From Gottfriedia sp002574545 (GTDB lineage: Bacteria; Bacillota; Bacilli; Bacillales; Bacillaceae_G), in assembly GCA_052180195.1 (NCBI GenBank), contig CP197469.1: a stretch of DNA of 64,000 nucleotides; one strand, given 5' to 3'. Shown here piece after piece: positions 20,365 to 29,836 of this stretch (its first letter is position 1; the number at the start of each line of letters is the position of its first letter). The translations under genes and the position numbers were made by a program. The notes beneath the pieces were generated by a model that had not been told where the DNA came from, searched no databases, and saw only the letters and a program-made list of their open reading frames with translations.

Positions 20365-21747
20365 TTACCCCTGATTTACTAACGCATTTACTACTTCTTC
20401 TAATTTCATTCCCCTAGAAGCTTTAACTAATACTAGGTCATTTGGTTGAACTTGTTGTAATAAATCTTCAATTAACTTATTTTTATCTTCGAAGCTTTTT
20501 ACTCTTGAAGAGTCCATTTTTTCAAAAGCTGACGTTGCTGCAAATTTACTTAATGGTCCAAAAGTATAAAGAAAATCGAAATGAAGATTTACAACTTCTT
20601 CTCCAATTTCTTCGTGAAAAGCAATTTCTTGATCACCTAATTCTAACATGTCGCCAAATACAACAAATTTTCGATGATAACCCTTTAGTTCTGAAGCAAA
20701 TAAAAGAGCCGCTTTCATAGATGTAACACTTGCATTATAGGCATCATTAATAATTGTTATTCCATTTTCATTCTTTAATAGTTCCATGCGCATTTTAGTC
20801 ATTTCTAAATTCTGCATACCCGAACTAATTTCATCCCATGTTAACGAAAACTTTCTCGCAACTGCAATAGCTGCTAATGTATTACTAATATTATGTTTGC
20901 CTAGTACGCCCAATTTGAAACGGACATCCTTAGCTTTATTTATTTCAAATTCACTACCAGATTCATTCATTTCAATAAATGTTGGATAAACATCATTACT
21001 TTCACTAAAACCAAAAGTTTCAATTGTATAGATTAAATTTTTGTCTTTTGTACCTTCGATTAATAGTGGTTCATCACCATTAATGACAAGTAATCCATTT
21101 TTAGATAGCCCGCTAGCGATCTCAAGCTTCGCCTTTGCGATACCAGCTCTTGAGCCTAGTTCCTGCATATGAGACTCACCGATGTTTGTAATGATTGCTG
21201 CATCAGGCTCAGCTAAATTAGATAGAAATTCAATTTCTCCAAAATTGCTCATACCCATTTCTAAGACAGCGACCTCTGTATCTTCTTCCATCGCTAATAC
21301 TGTTAACGGAAGTCCGATATGATTATTAAAGTTCCCTTGTGTTTTATGTACTTTATATTTTGCTGAAAGAATGCTAGTTAAAATGTCTTTTGTCGATGTT
21401 TTCCCATTACTTCCTGTAATACCAACTATTTTTCCATTCCACTCACGTAAATATGATTTAGATAGTTTCTGTAAAGCTTCTAACGTATCGTCAACTAAGA
21501 TGACAGACGTGTTTGTTGGTATATTTGAAAACTTTCTAGAACAAAGTACTGCGCTTGCACCATTTTCAATTGCTTGAGGTAAAAATTGATGTGCATCGAA
21601 TTTTTCACCGATTAGCGGTATAAATAATTTCCCATTTAAATCTACACGAGAGTCTGTTGAAACTCCTTTGATTGTTAAATCTTCACCTTGTAATTGGCTA
21701 CCAGGGATCATATTAACAATTTGAGATAAAGTACGTATGATTGACAT
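20365..21747 (-). CDS. murF: UDP-MurNAc-tripeptide:D-Ala-D-Ala ligase
   Basis: Adds D-Ala-D-Ala to UDP-MurNAc-tripeptide, the last cytoplasmic step of muropeptide synthesis. 460 residues from MSIIRTLSQI; the ATG follows AGGAG, whereas the longer form would use TTG. Mur ligase features: N-terminal substrate domain with GVSTDSR, ATP loop GITGSNGKTSTKD near residue 110, a central domain with LEMGMSNFGEI, and a C-terminal domain with NDAYNASVTSMKAAL. It follows ddl, which makes its substrate. Confidence 0.95.
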   Translation of the reverse strand: MSIIRTLSQIVNMIPGSQLQGEDLTIKGVSTDSRVDLNGKLFIPLIGEKFDAHQFLPQAIENGASAVLCSRKFSNIPTNTSVILVDDTLEALQKLSKSYLREWNGKIVGITGSNGKTSTKDILTSILSAKYKVHKTQGNFNNHIGLPLTVLAMEEDTEVAVLEMGMSNFGEIEFLSNLAEPDAAIITNIGESHMQELGSRAGIAKAKLEIASGLSKNGLLVINGDEPLLIEGTKDKNLIYTIETFGFSESNDVYPTFIEMNESGSEFEINKAKDVRFKLGVLGKHNISNTLAAIAVARKFSLTWDEISSGMQNLEMTKMRMELLKNENGITIINDAYNASVTSMKAALLFASELKGYHRKFVVFGDMLELGDQEIAFHEEIGEEVVNLHFDFLYTFGPLSKFAATSAFEKMDSSRVKSFEDKNKLIEDLLQQVQPNDLVLVKASRGMKLEEVVNALVNQG

Positions 21748-21789
21748 TGTCACCAACTCCTCTTCTAACCATTTTTCTTTTATTCACAT

Positions 21790-21821
21790 GAAAACACTAT
21801 TCAATCATGAATAGTGTTTTC
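21790..21821 (-). terminator. Stem-loop after ddl
   Basis: Perfect 14-base stem GAAAACACTATTCA / TGAATAGTGTTTTC with a 4-base loop. The T-run on the minus strand is weak, so murF may be partly co-transcribed with ddl. Confidence 0.65.
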
Positions 21822-21826
21822 AATTG

Positions 21827-22924
21827 TTAAATATTATATTTAATTTGTTGTTTTTGCTCGTAACGTTCAATTGCTAGGTCTATTAATTTTTCAATTAATT
21901 TTGGATATGTTAATCCAGTTGCCTGCCATAATTGAGGATACATACTGAACGGAGTGAATCCAGGCATTGTATTAACTTCATTCATTAATACGCCACCATC
22001 TTCAGTTACAAAGAAATCAGCACGAGTTAAGCCTGAGCCATCGATTGCTTTGAAAGCAAGTTCTGCATAATGCTTAATTTTTTCATATGTTTCTGTTTCT
22101 ACAGGAGCTGGGATAATTAAACCAGTGTCGCCACTCTCATATTTTGCAGTATAATCATAGAATTCAACTGACGGTTTGATTTCGCCAACAACAGAACATT
22201 TAACTTGATCATTACCTAATACAGCAATTTCAATTTCACGTCCAACAATGTTTTCTTCAATGATGATTTTACGGTCAAATTGGAATGCTTCTTCAAACGA
22301 AGCTATTAGTGCTTCACGATTCTTAGCTTTTGTAATACCAACGCTTGAACCTAAGTTTGCAGGTTTAACAAATACAGGATAACCTAATTCTTTCTCAACC
22401 ATTACATAGCAGGATTCTGCATTTGATTTCCACTCTGATTTTAAGAAATGTACATATTTAGCTTGAGGAATTCCAGCTTGAGCAAACAAGTTTTTCATAA
22501 TTACTTTATCCATCCCAGCCGCTGAAGCTAATACACCATTTCCTACATAAGGAATATTTAATAGCTCAAGTAAACCTTGAACTGTTCCATCTTCACCATT
22601 TGGTCCATGTAATAATGGGAAAATAACATCAACTGGGCCAGTTGAATCTTGATTTGAAGCAGCAGGAATAATTGATGAAGTTAACGCAACAGGAGCGATT
22701 TCATTTACATGTTGATCTTCATTTGAGAATTTTAAAGCTGCAACACTTTCTACTTTCCCCTCAATTTGTTTCCCTTGTAACCATTCGCCTTGTTCTGTTA
22801 TATAAATTGGATACACATCAAATTTTGTGTGATCTAAAGCAGAAATAACGGCAAAAGCTGTTTGTAATGATACTTTGTGTTCCGCAGATTTACCGCCATA
22901 TAATAATCCTAACTTAATCTTCAT
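21827..22924 (-). CDS. ddl: D-alanine-D-alanine ligase
   Basis: ATP-grasp enzyme joining two D-alanines. 365 residues; N-terminal GLLYGGKSAEHKVSL, substrate loop GPNGEDGTVQG, ATP-binding segment VKPANLGSSVGITKA, and C-terminal EVNTMPGFTPFSMYP with Mg ligands. The start has GGGGGAAC at the right distance. Its product is used by MurF, encoded just downstream, and its substrate is made by Alr. Confidence 0.96.
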   Translation of the reverse strand: MKIKLGLLYGGKSAEHKVSLQTAFAVISALDHTKFDVYPIYITEQGEWLQGKQIEGKVESVAALKFSNEDQHVNEIAPVALTSSIIPAASNQDSTGPVDVIFPLLHGPNGEDGTVQGLLELLNIPYVGNGVLASAAGMDKVIMKNLFAQAGIPQAKYVHFLKSEWKSNAESCYVMVEKELGYPVFVKPANLGSSVGITKAKNREALIASFEEAFQFDRKIIIEENIVGREIEIAVLGNDQVKCSVVGEIKPSVEFYDYTAKYESGDTGLIIPAPVETETYEKIKHYAELAFKAIDGSGLTRADFFVTEDGGVLMNEVNTMPGFTPFSMYPQLWQATGLTYPKLIEKLIDLAIERYEQKQQIKYNI

Positions 22925-23057
22925 GATGTTCCCCCTACTATTTTTTGCTCTCCCTATTGTACCACTTTATACAAATGTGTATAAGCTTTTATGGGTAGAA
23001 ACCTATATTTCTTTACAACATATGCAATGATATCTGTTTTGTGATTTCATTACAACT

Positions 23058-23090
23058 AAAAAAAAGCATAGCTCTACTTGAACTATACTT
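23058..23090 (-). terminator. Terminator after the MFS gene
   Basis: Minus-strand stem AAGTATAG / CTATGCTT with eight T following. Confidence 0.75.
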
Positions 23091-23152
23091 TGTCTATTAG
23101 AGTAAAAAGCACTGTTCCTTTGACTAAGCAATCAAAGTGAGTGCCTTTGGAA

Positions 23153-24424
23153 CTATTGCGCGATACCCTGTTGATTTTCTCTGATTGCTACTTTTTCATC
23201 AAGCGAGCGATACATTATACCTGAAAGTACAACTCCTGTTCCTAGAATGATAAATAGCCATATCCCTAATTTTAAATCGAATAAAAAGCCCCCAAGTAAA
23301 GGTCCAAGAAATCCACCTATCGTCCATTTCATGCTACCAACCGCCATATAGGTCGCTCTTAAATCTTCAGGTGCAATATTTGCCACAAATGTCATTTGAA
23401 CTGGCGACATGACCATTTCCCCAAATGTGTAGTATATGAAGATCATTGCTAAGAAAAAAAGAATCATCCATTTCCCTAATCCTATTGATATGAATAATGG
23501 AGGTGCAAAACCGATTGATAAAATGCCTAAGCCAAATAAGATTGTTCCATAAAACATCGTTTTTCCAATTGAACGATTCGATAAATAACTTGAAATTGGA
23601 AATTGCAAAAGAACAACTAACAATCCATTTAGCGACATTAAAAATGGATAAGGATTCCACACACCAAAATGCGATTGAAAGCTTTGTTTAAAATAAAGAG
23701 GTAGCATCCCCTCAATTTGTGAGAAACCCATTGAAATAATCACACCTGTTGCTACGTAAAAAAGTAATAATTTATCTGAACTAATGATTTTCATAACTTG
23801 TTTAAAAGGTATTTTTGTTTCTTCTTTCTTTTCTTTAACATTTTTATCTACAGGAAGTGTTTCTTTTAATAGAATTAATTGCGCAATGCTATAAAGTCCT
23901 AAAGTGATTGCTGCAATATAAAATAAACTATCCTTAGAAAAGTAAACAACCGAACTTCCTAATAACGGACCGACCACAGTACCTACATTACTTCCAACCC
24001 TTAATAATCCATACGCTTCAGTTCTTTCTTCTGGTTCAGTTACATCAGCCACCATTGCAGAAGCTGCTGGACTAAAGAATGAGTTACTAATACCTAGTAA
24101 AATCGATAAAATTAAAAATGCCATATAGCCTTCTACTAAAGCAAAGGATACTAAAATAAGCGATGTTCCAAGGGTCGAAAAAACCATCATACGTTTTCGA
24201 CCATATAAATCAGCGAGTCTACCACCTACCATCGAACCAAATAACGATGCGATAGGTGAAATTGACATAATAAATCCAACCTTTAGCATTGAATCAACTT
24301 TTCCTTCTAGATAGAGAGCAAAAAATGGCATAAGCATCATCATCGCACTACTCGTAATTGTTTCTCCTATCACTCGAATCCACACATTACGATCCATACC
24401 TTTTAACTTTTTATAAAAATTCAT
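23153..24424 (-). CDS. Major facilitator superfamily efflux transporter
   Basis: 423 residues from MNFYKKLKGMDR; the ATG 9 bp after AGGAGGTG is preferred over an earlier GTG. About twelve hydrophobic helices. The MFS motif between helices 2 and 3 is present as GGRLADLYGRKRMM, and LLRVGSNVGTVVGPLLGSS resembles the drug-antiporter motif of helix 5. A proton-driven efflux role is likely; the substrate is unknown. It stands alone with its own terminator, next to ddl by position only. Confidence 0.85.
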   Translation of the reverse strand: MNFYKKLKGMDRNVWIRVIGETITSSAMMMLMPFFALYLEGKVDSMLKVGFIMSISPIASLFGSMVGGRLADLYGRKRMMVFSTLGTSLILVSFALVEGYMAFLILSILLGISNSFFSPAASAMVADVTEPEERTEAYGLLRVGSNVGTVVGPLLGSSVVYFSKDSLFYIAAITLGLYSIAQLILLKETLPVDKNVKEKKEETKIPFKQVMKIISSDKLLLFYVATGVIISMGFSQIEGMLPLYFKQSFQSHFGVWNPYPFLMSLNGLLVVLLQFPISSYLSNRSIGKTMFYGTILFGLGILSIGFAPPLFISIGLGKWMILFFLAMIFIYYTFGEMVMSPVQMTFVANIAPEDLRATYMAVGSMKWTIGGFLGPLLGGFLFDLKLGIWLFIILGTGVVLSGIMYRSLDEKVAIRENQQGIAQ

Positions 24425-24533
24425 CCTAAGCGACACCTCCTAGTGCATCAAAACTTCCTTATTTAAATCGTATCGGAAGAATTTTAAGTTACAGATTACT
24501 TTATACACAGTTCTGGTAAAATATGTTACACAA

Positions 24534-24577
24534 AACAAAAGGGCGTTCAAATTGACTTTTTGCCAATTGAACACCCA
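24534..24577 (-). terminator. Terminator after the 75-residue membrane protein
   Basis: Minus-strand stem GGGTGTTCAATTG / CAATTTGAACGCCC, then TTTTG. Confidence 0.8.
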
Positions 24578-24592
24578 CTCTTTTTTTAACTT

Positions 24593-24820
24593 TTAAACTT
24601 GTTCTTTAGTAGAGACTGAAAACATCAATCCCAAAAAAGTACCTAATAGAAATAAGGTTGAACAAGAGCCCATCAATACTATGCTCACTGTTAGGCTAAC
24701 GCCAGTATGTAAGAAACCGCTTCCAGTGAAATATAGTAAAAAAAGAATAAGACCAATAAAAAAGGCAATACCAGAATATTGAGTATATGTTTCAACGATT
24801 TCATAATCAGTGCGCTTCAT
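24593..24820 (-). CDS. Small membrane protein (hypothetical)
   Basis: 75 residues from MKRTDYEIVETYTQYSGI; GGGAGG at 8 bp decides this start over a longer form. Two hydrophobic helices (about residues 17-36 and 43-66) with a short cytoplasmic N-terminus. No family recognised. Its own terminator indicates an independent unit. Confidence 0.7.
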   Translation of the reverse strand: MKRTDYEIVETYTQYSGIAFFIGLILFLLYFTGSGFLHTGVSLTVSIVLMGSCSTLFLLGTFLGLMFSVSTKEQV

Positions 24821-25011
24821 AATGATTAACCTCCCGTTTCGGCTTTTTTGCGAATTGCAATACCCAATTTGTGACAACTTTGTGACACTTTTATATTAAC
24901 ACACTTATTTCTCAATTGTAAATATTTTCAGAAAACTTTTTAGAAATATTTAGGACAATATTTTATAACTTATGTTGATGTTAGATAAATACCCCCTACT
25001 AATAAGCAAAT

Positions 25012-25043
25012 AAAAAAACCGAGACGAATAAACATCTCGGTTT
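25012..25043 (-). terminator. Terminator after msrAB
   Basis: Minus-strand stem AACCGAGA / TCTCGGTT followed by TTTTTTT. Confidence 0.85.
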
Positions 25044-25084
25044 AATTTTAATTATTTCAATTAGATGAAAAATATCCTTAGAGA

Positions 25085-26032
25085 CTATTTAAGAAAGATA
25101 CTCTTATAATTACCATAACCCTCTTCATCCATTTTTTCATATGGGACAAATCTTAAAGCTGCAGAGTTTATGCAGTAGCGAAGGCCATCAGGTCCTGGTC
25201 CATCATCAAAAACATGCCCAAGATGTGAGTCAGCTTCCGCACTTCTCACTTCAATACGCAACATCCCATGGCTATAGTCCTTCTTCTCTTCAATTTCACC
25301 TTTTAAAATCGGTTTTGTAAAACTTGGCCATCCACAACCTGAATCAAACTTGTCTAATGAACTAAACAAAGGGAGTCCTGATACAATATCAACATAAATT
25401 CCTTTTTCTTTATGATTCCAGAACTCATTTCTAAATGGTGGTTCAGTTGCATCTTCCTGCGTAACAGCATACTGAATTGGTGTAAGTTTTTTCTTTAACT
25501 CCTCTTGGCCCGTTTTCCAGTGTTCCTTTATAAATTTTTGACGACCAGACCCTTTAAAGTAAAGCTGGTAACGAACTGGGTGCTTTTTATAATAATGCTG
25601 ATGATATTCTTCTGCTTCATAAAATGGTTTTGCAGGTAAAATTTCAGTTACAATTGGTTTCTTGAAAACACCACTTTTCTCTAGTTTATCTTTTGAAGCT
25701 AGAGCTTGTTCTTTTTGATTTTCATTATGATAAAAAATTGCCGTTTTGTATGAACTACCTCGATCATTAAATTGCCCACCTTCATCTGTCGGGTCAATTT
25801 GTTGCCAAAATAAGTCCAATAGCTTCTCATACGGATAGACTTCTGGATCAAATGTAATTTGAACAGCTTCATAATGACCCGTTAAATGAGTGCATACTTC
25901 TTCGTATGTTGGATTTTCTTTATCCCCACCTGTATAGCCTGAAACAACTTTTATAATTCCGTCCTGTTGATCAAATGGTTTTACCATACACCAAAAACAT
26001 CCACCAGCAAATGTAGCTAATTCTGTGCCCAT
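25085..26032 (-). CDS. msrAB: Fused peptide methionine sulfoxide reductase MsrA-MsrB
   Basis: 315 residues from MGTELATFAGGCFWC; TAGGAGGGG lies 8 bp upstream. The N-terminal MsrA domain (1 to about 155) has the catalytic Cys in GGCFWCM and reduces the S-sulfoxide of methionine. The C-terminal MsrB domain (about 175-310) has the zinc-site Cys in SGCGWPSFTKP and the catalytic Cys in RYCINSAALRF, and reduces the R-sulfoxide. B. subtilis keeps the two as separate genes, so the fusion is a distinguishing feature. Cytoplasmic; no signal peptide. Confidence 0.95.
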   Translation of the reverse strand: MGTELATFAGGCFWCMVKPFDQQDGIIKVVSGYTGGDKENPTYEEVCTHLTGHYEAVQITFDPEVYPYEKLLDLFWQQIDPTDEGGQFNDRGSSYKTAIFYHNENQKEQALASKDKLEKSGVFKKPIVTEILPAKPFYEAEEYHQHYYKKHPVRYQLYFKGSGRQKFIKEHWKTGQEELKKKLTPIQYAVTQEDATEPPFRNEFWNHKEKGIYVDIVSGLPLFSSLDKFDSGCGWPSFTKPILKGEIEEKKDYSHGMLRIEVRSAEADSHLGHVFDDGPGPDGLRYCINSAALRFVPYEKMDEEGYGNYKSIFLK

Positions 26033-26124
26033 ACCTATACCCCTCCTAAAAATTGTCATTAATTATATTTACCATATCTAAAAGCCAGTATAAATATTTT
26101 TGCTTAAAAAGAGTAATTGCTAAC

Positions 26125-26153
26125 TTGAAAGAATTAAGATTTGTATGTAAACT
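26125..26153 (+). promoter_or_regulatory. Promoter of mscL
   Basis: -35 TTGAAA (26125-26130), 17-bp spacer, -10 TAAACT (26148-26153), 30 bp before the mscL start. Confidence 0.55.
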
Positions 26154-26182
26154 TATACGATAATTATACAGGAGGAAATAAA

Positions 26183-26584
26183 ATGTTAGAAGAATTTAAA
26201 AAGTTTGCTTTAAAAGGAAATGTGCTTGATTTAGCAGTCGGGGTAATTATTGGTGGTGCTTTCGGTAAGATTGTATCTTCATTAGTGGGAGATATTATGA
26301 TGCCTCTAATCGGATTGATCTCTGGTGGCGTAGATTTCAAGAATTTAATGTACACATACAATCAAACTGAAATCAAATACGGAATGTTCATCCAAACAGT
26401 AGTCGACTTCCTTATCATCTCGATCTCAGTATTTTTCTTTGTTCGTTTAATTAATAAACTTTCATTTAAAAAGAAAGAAGTAGAGGAAGCTAAACCTGTT
26501 GTTCCTACTAAAGAAGAAGCTTTACTTATTGAAATACGTGATTTACTAAAGGAACAGGTTTCAAATCAAAAAGGTATAAGCTAA
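26183..26584 (+). CDS. mscL: Large-conductance mechanosensitive channel
   Basis: Homopentameric membrane pore that opens under high tension to release solutes during hypo-osmotic shock. 133 residues from MLEEFKKFALKGNVLDLAVG; AGGAGG 7 bp upstream decides the start. The conserved N-terminal amphipathic helix and first membrane helix (VGVIIGGAFGKIVSSLVGDI) are intact, the second helix is at about 70-92 (VVDFLIISISVFFFV), and the charged C-terminal bundle ends the protein. The stop codon lies inside the loop of its terminator. Confidence 0.96.
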   Translation: MLEEFKKFALKGNVLDLAVGVIIGGAFGKIVSSLVGDIMMPLIGLISGGVDFKNLMYTYNQTEIKYGMFIQTVVDFLIISISVFFFVRLINKLSFKKKEVEEAKPVVPTKEEALLIEIRDLLKEQVSNQKGIS

Positions 26585-26599
26585 AGCTTATACCTTTTT
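26573..26599 (+). terminator. Terminator overlapping the mscL stop codon
   Basis: Stem GGTATAAGC / GCTTATACC whose 4-base loop begins with the mscL TAA stop codon, then TTTTTAATTTTT. Confidence 0.85.
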
Positions 26600-26619
26600 A
26601 ATTTTTCCGTAAGACAATA

Positions 26620-26657
26620 TAAAAAACCTCGTACCATACTAATTATAATACGAGGTT
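26620..26657 (-). terminator. Terminator after the NlpC/P60 gene
   Basis: Minus-strand stem AACCTCGTA / TACGAGGTT, followed by TTTT. Confidence 0.8.
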
Positions 26658-26666
26658 AATAAACTA

Positions 26667-27878
26667 TTAGAATTTTCCATAGCCTAAGAAGTGAGAACGA
26701 ACCCAGCTATTACTTAAGCTGATTACGCTGATTCCTTTACTTCCAGCATGAACCATTTTATTTCCACCAATATAGATACCCATATGTGATGGACCATTAA
26801 TATAAGTATTTTGTAAGAATACTAGGTCACCAGGTTGTGGAGAGCTGATTCTTGTAGCATTGCTCCAATATGTTTTTACATTTCCACGAGAGATGCCGTA
26901 TCCATTATGTGAATATACATACCAGATGAAACCACTGCAATCAAAACCGCTTGGAGACGTTCCGCCAAATACATAAGGTACACCTTGGTATTTTAAAGCG
27001 TAATCTACAATTGAGTTTCCAGTTGCTGCTGGACCATCATTATTTGAACTTGTAGTAGGTTTTGAATCTGGTTTTTTACTAGTAGATTTTGTACTTGGTT
27101 TCGAATCAGAATTTGAACTAGATTTAGTAGCTGTAGTGCTAACGCTGTCATCTTCATCATCATCACTAGATAAAGCAGCTAGTTCAAGAGATTGTTGCTC
27201 AATACGTTGAAGACGTTGAACTCTCTCATCTTCTTTTGCATTCTCTAGTTCTTTAACAGCCAGCTTTAAGTTAGCTTCAGCAGTATTTAATGATTTTTGT
27301 TTTTCTGCTTGTGATTTAGAAAGCTCACTTTGTTGAGCAACTAAATCTTCTTTTGCTTTTACTAAAGATTGTTTCTTTTCATCAACAAGTCTTTTTTCTT
27401 TTTCTACTTCTGCTTGTTCAGACTTTTGTTCTTTAATGATATTTTGATCAGCTTCAAAAAGTGTTGAAATTGAATTTACTCGATTAAAGAAATCTACGAT
27501 TGAATCTGAATCAAATAAAACATCAGTTACTAGATTAACTTTCGGTTGCTTTTGCATAGCAACTAAACGATCCTCTAATAAATCGTTACGTTTTTGAATT
27601 CTGTCTTGTAAATATGTAATTCTTGCATTTTTATCTTTAATAACTTCTTCTGTTTCAGAAATTTCTGCTTTTTTTGCTTCTATGTTTTGCTTAGTTGTTT
27701 TAATTTGATTATCTATTTTCGCTATCTCGTTGCTTAATTCTTTAAATTGTGATTGGAACTTATCTACTTCAGCTTGCTTTTTTTCTACTTTGCTATCAGC
27801 TAAAACTGAAGCATTTGGCGCTAATGATAATACTATTGTACTTGCCATTGCCAGCACTGCTAGTTTTTTTCTTAACAT
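26667..27878 (-). CDS. Secreted NlpC/P60 peptidoglycan DL-endopeptidase (CwlO-like)
   Basis: 403 residues. A signal peptide (about 1-27, ending SVLA) is followed by a long coiled coil (about 30-235, rich in K, E and Q), a Ser/Lys-rich linker (about 240-285) and a C-terminal NlpC/P60 domain. Catalytic Cys is in GFDCSGFIWYV and catalytic His in SHMGIYIGGNKMVH. Such enzymes cut the D-Glu to diaminopimelate bond in wall peptides. Coiled coil plus P60 is the layout of CwlO, which B. subtilis activates through FtsEX for cell elongation; orthology is inferred from architecture only. Confidence 0.88.
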   Translation of the reverse strand: MLRKKLAVLAMASTIVLSLAPNASVLADSKVEKKQAEVDKFQSQFKELSNEIAKIDNQIKTTKQNIEAKKAEISETEEVIKDKNARITYLQDRIQKRNDLLEDRLVAMQKQPKVNLVTDVLFDSDSIVDFFNRVNSISTLFEADQNIIKEQKSEQAEVEKEKRLVDEKKQSLVKAKEDLVAQQSELSKSQAEKQKSLNTAEANLKLAVKELENAKEDERVQRLQRIEQQSLELAALSSDDDEDDSVSTTATKSSSNSDSKPSTKSTSKKPDSKPTTSSNNDGPAATGNSIVDYALKYQGVPYVFGGTSPSGFDCSGFIWYVYSHNGYGISRGNVKTYWSNATRISSPQPGDLVFLQNTYINGPSHMGIYIGGNKMVHAGSKGISVISLSNSWVRSHFLGYGKF

Positions 27879-28023
27879 TTCAGCGTTCTCCTCTCGCTAA
27901 TCTACGTACATATTTATACCATAGATTCCCGAAGAGAGTCGCAATTGTTACAATATTGTAATATAAATGATAAATATGTCTTTATATGTCGATAAATTAT
28001 CATCTACTATTAAAGAAAACGAA

Positions 28024-28052
28024 ACAAAACACTTCTATCTTTATAGAAGTGT
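28024..28052 (-). terminator. Terminator after lysA
   Basis: Minus-strand stem ACACTTCTAT / ATAGAAGTGT, then TTTGTTTC. Confidence 0.75.
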
Positions 28053-28085
28053 CAGTAATTGAAACAACTATTACAAAACCGTTAA

Positions 28086-29405
28086 TTATCTACTAGAGTT
28101 TTCGATGTACACTCTATCGTTTCTAACTAAATCTTCATATGTTTCTCGACGAACTACCTCTCTTGAAACACCATCTTTAACAAATACTACAGCTGGGCGG
28201 CGGATACGGTTATAATTATTAGCCATTGAATAGCCATAAGCACCAGTGCAAGATACAGCTAATATATCATTATTTTCTACAACTGGTAAGTTACAATCCC
28301 AAATTAGCATATCGCCACTTTCACAGCATTTACCAGCAATTGATACAACTTCTTTATTCACATCATTTGCTCGATTTGCAAGCATCGCTTCGTATTTTGA
28401 TCCATATAGTGCAGGACGGATGTTATCAGTCATTCCCCCATCAACAGATACATATTTACGAATTGAAGGAAGAGTTTTTGTAGAACCAATCGTATAAAGT
28501 GTTGTTCCAGCTTCACCAACAATACTACGTCCAGGTTCTAACCATAATTCTGGTAATTTGTAGTCTAGCTCTTCACATTGTTGTTTAATAATCGTTGTAA
28601 TTTTTTCTATATGGTTAGAAATAGCTAAAGGCTCATCTTCTGAAGTATATCGAATACCAAAGCCTCCACCTACATTTAATATTTCAGCTGTAAAACCTAA
28701 ATCATTTTTAATTCCATTTAAAAAGCTCATTAATACATTAATTGCATGAACAAAACCATCTGGTTCGAAAATTTGAGATCCAATATGTGAATGTACCCCT
28801 AATAATTTTAGGTTATTTGAATTTAATGAAACTTCCACTGCTTCATTCGCTTGACCAGACATAATATCAAATCCAAATTTAGAGTCTTCTTGGCCGGTCA
28901 TTACATATTCATGTGTATGTGCTTCAACGCCTGGCGTAACACGTAATAATATCGAAACTTCTTCATTACGTTGTTCAGCTAATGCCTGTAATACTTCTAA
29001 CTCAAAGAAATTATCGACTACAAAACAACCGATTTTTGCATTTAAAGCTTCTTCAATTTCTTCAATTGTTTTGTTGTTTCCGTGAAAGTGAATTTTCTCA
29101 GCTGGATAACCTGCTTGCAGAGCTGTATATAACTCTCCACCAGAAACAACGTCTAAACATAGGCCTTCTCTTTCTATTAAGCGGGCTTGTTCAACACATA
29201 GGAACGCTTTACTCGCATATGCAACTTGATATTTCATTCCAGTTTTTCTTAAAGCTTCATGGAATTCCCTACATTTTGATTCAATTAACGCTTCGTCATA
29301 AATGTATAGAGGCGTACCGTAATTTTTTACTAAATCTACAGTATCACAACCTCCAATTTCTAAATGTCCTTCATTATTAATTCGACTATTACCATGTAAA
29401 TACAT
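28086..29405 (-). CDS. lysA: Diaminopimelate decarboxylase
   Basis: PLP enzyme converting meso-diaminopimelate to L-lysine, the last step of lysine synthesis. 439 residues; PLP lysine in VAYASKAF near residue 65, a glycine-rich phosphate loop (LNVGGGFGIRY), and the C-terminal catalytic Cys in CCESGDML. In sporulating bacilli lysA is often near spoVA, but not here. A lysine riboswitch with terminator lies in its 5' leader, so expression should fall when lysine is abundant and diaminopimelate is spared for the wall. Confidence 0.96.
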   Translation of the reverse strand: MYLHGNSRINNEGHLEIGGCDTVDLVKNYGTPLYIYDEALIESKCREFHEALRKTGMKYQVAYASKAFLCVEQARLIEREGLCLDVVSGGELYTALQAGYPAEKIHFHGNNKTIEEIEEALNAKIGCFVVDNFFELEVLQALAEQRNEEVSILLRVTPGVEAHTHEYVMTGQEDSKFGFDIMSGQANEAVEVSLNSNNLKLLGVHSHIGSQIFEPDGFVHAINVLMSFLNGIKNDLGFTAEILNVGGGFGIRYTSEDEPLAISNHIEKITTIIKQQCEELDYKLPELWLEPGRSIVGEAGTTLYTIGSTKTLPSIRKYVSVDGGMTDNIRPALYGSKYEAMLANRANDVNKEVVSIAGKCCESGDMLIWDCNLPVVENNDILAVSCTGAYGYSMANNYNRIRRPAVVFVKDGVSREVVRRETYEDLVRNDRVYIENSSR

Positions 29406-29471
29406 CCGTATTCTCCCTTCAAGTCAAATGTAAGATCATTCTAAGAAGCTTCCTTCAATGTATTAGTGTAT

Positions 29472-29503
29472 TAAAAAAGACACATGAAGGATATGTTCAT
29501 GTG
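29472..29503 (-). terminator. Riboswitch expression-platform terminator of lysA
   Basis: Minus-strand stem CACATGAA / TTCATGTG followed by TCTTTTTTAA, between the lysine aptamer and lysA. Part of the stem (CACATG) is repeated in the aptamer as CACATGTG, which could provide the antiterminator pairing. Confidence 0.8.
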
Positions 29504-29540
29504 CCCATCGCTTTTAAAAAAGGACTTAGCCAATCACATC

Positions 29541-29720
29541 TCTTCAATAGCTCTTCACAAACACATGTGACAGTACTACATTTATTAAATGTAGTCCCAG
29601 AAATAAAATGTGTGGCAATTTATTTCTTCGGCATAGGATCCTTTCTCATTTCGTCAACAAACCCACAGTTCTCTAAAATGATACTCATATACAATGCAAC
29701 CTCTACGAATAGACTGTTAT
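29541..29720 (-). promoter_or_regulatory. Lysine riboswitch (L box) aptamer
   Basis: The minus strand carries the L-box conserved blocks in order and spacing: AGAGGTTGC, GAGTAT, GAAAGGAT, GCCGAAG, GGGACTACATTTAATAAATG, TAGTACTGTCACATG and GAAGAGCTA. These are the lysine-binding core elements known from B. subtilis lysC. The aptamer lies downstream of a sigma-A promoter and upstream of a terminator hairpin, so lysine binding should stop transcription before lysA. Confidence 0.9.
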
Positions 29721-29736
29721 TTTTTATATTAGTCTA

Positions 29737-29766
29737 TGTATAACACAGTCTAAAAATAGATGTCAA
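29737..29766 (-). promoter_or_regulatory. Promoter of the lysA leader
   Basis: Minus strand: -35 TTGACA (29761-29766), 18-bp spacer, -10 TATACA (29737-29742), just upstream of the lysine aptamer. Confidence 0.65.
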
Positions 29767-29836
29767 ACCATTTTTAAAATACTTGTCGATTTATATTCAC
29801 TTTCACACACATTTTTATCTTTCCAAAAATAGCATT

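Noticed and set aside
29501..29743. 80-codon plus-strand ORF upstream of lysA
   Set aside because: It is antisense to the lysine riboswitch and has no ribosome binding site.
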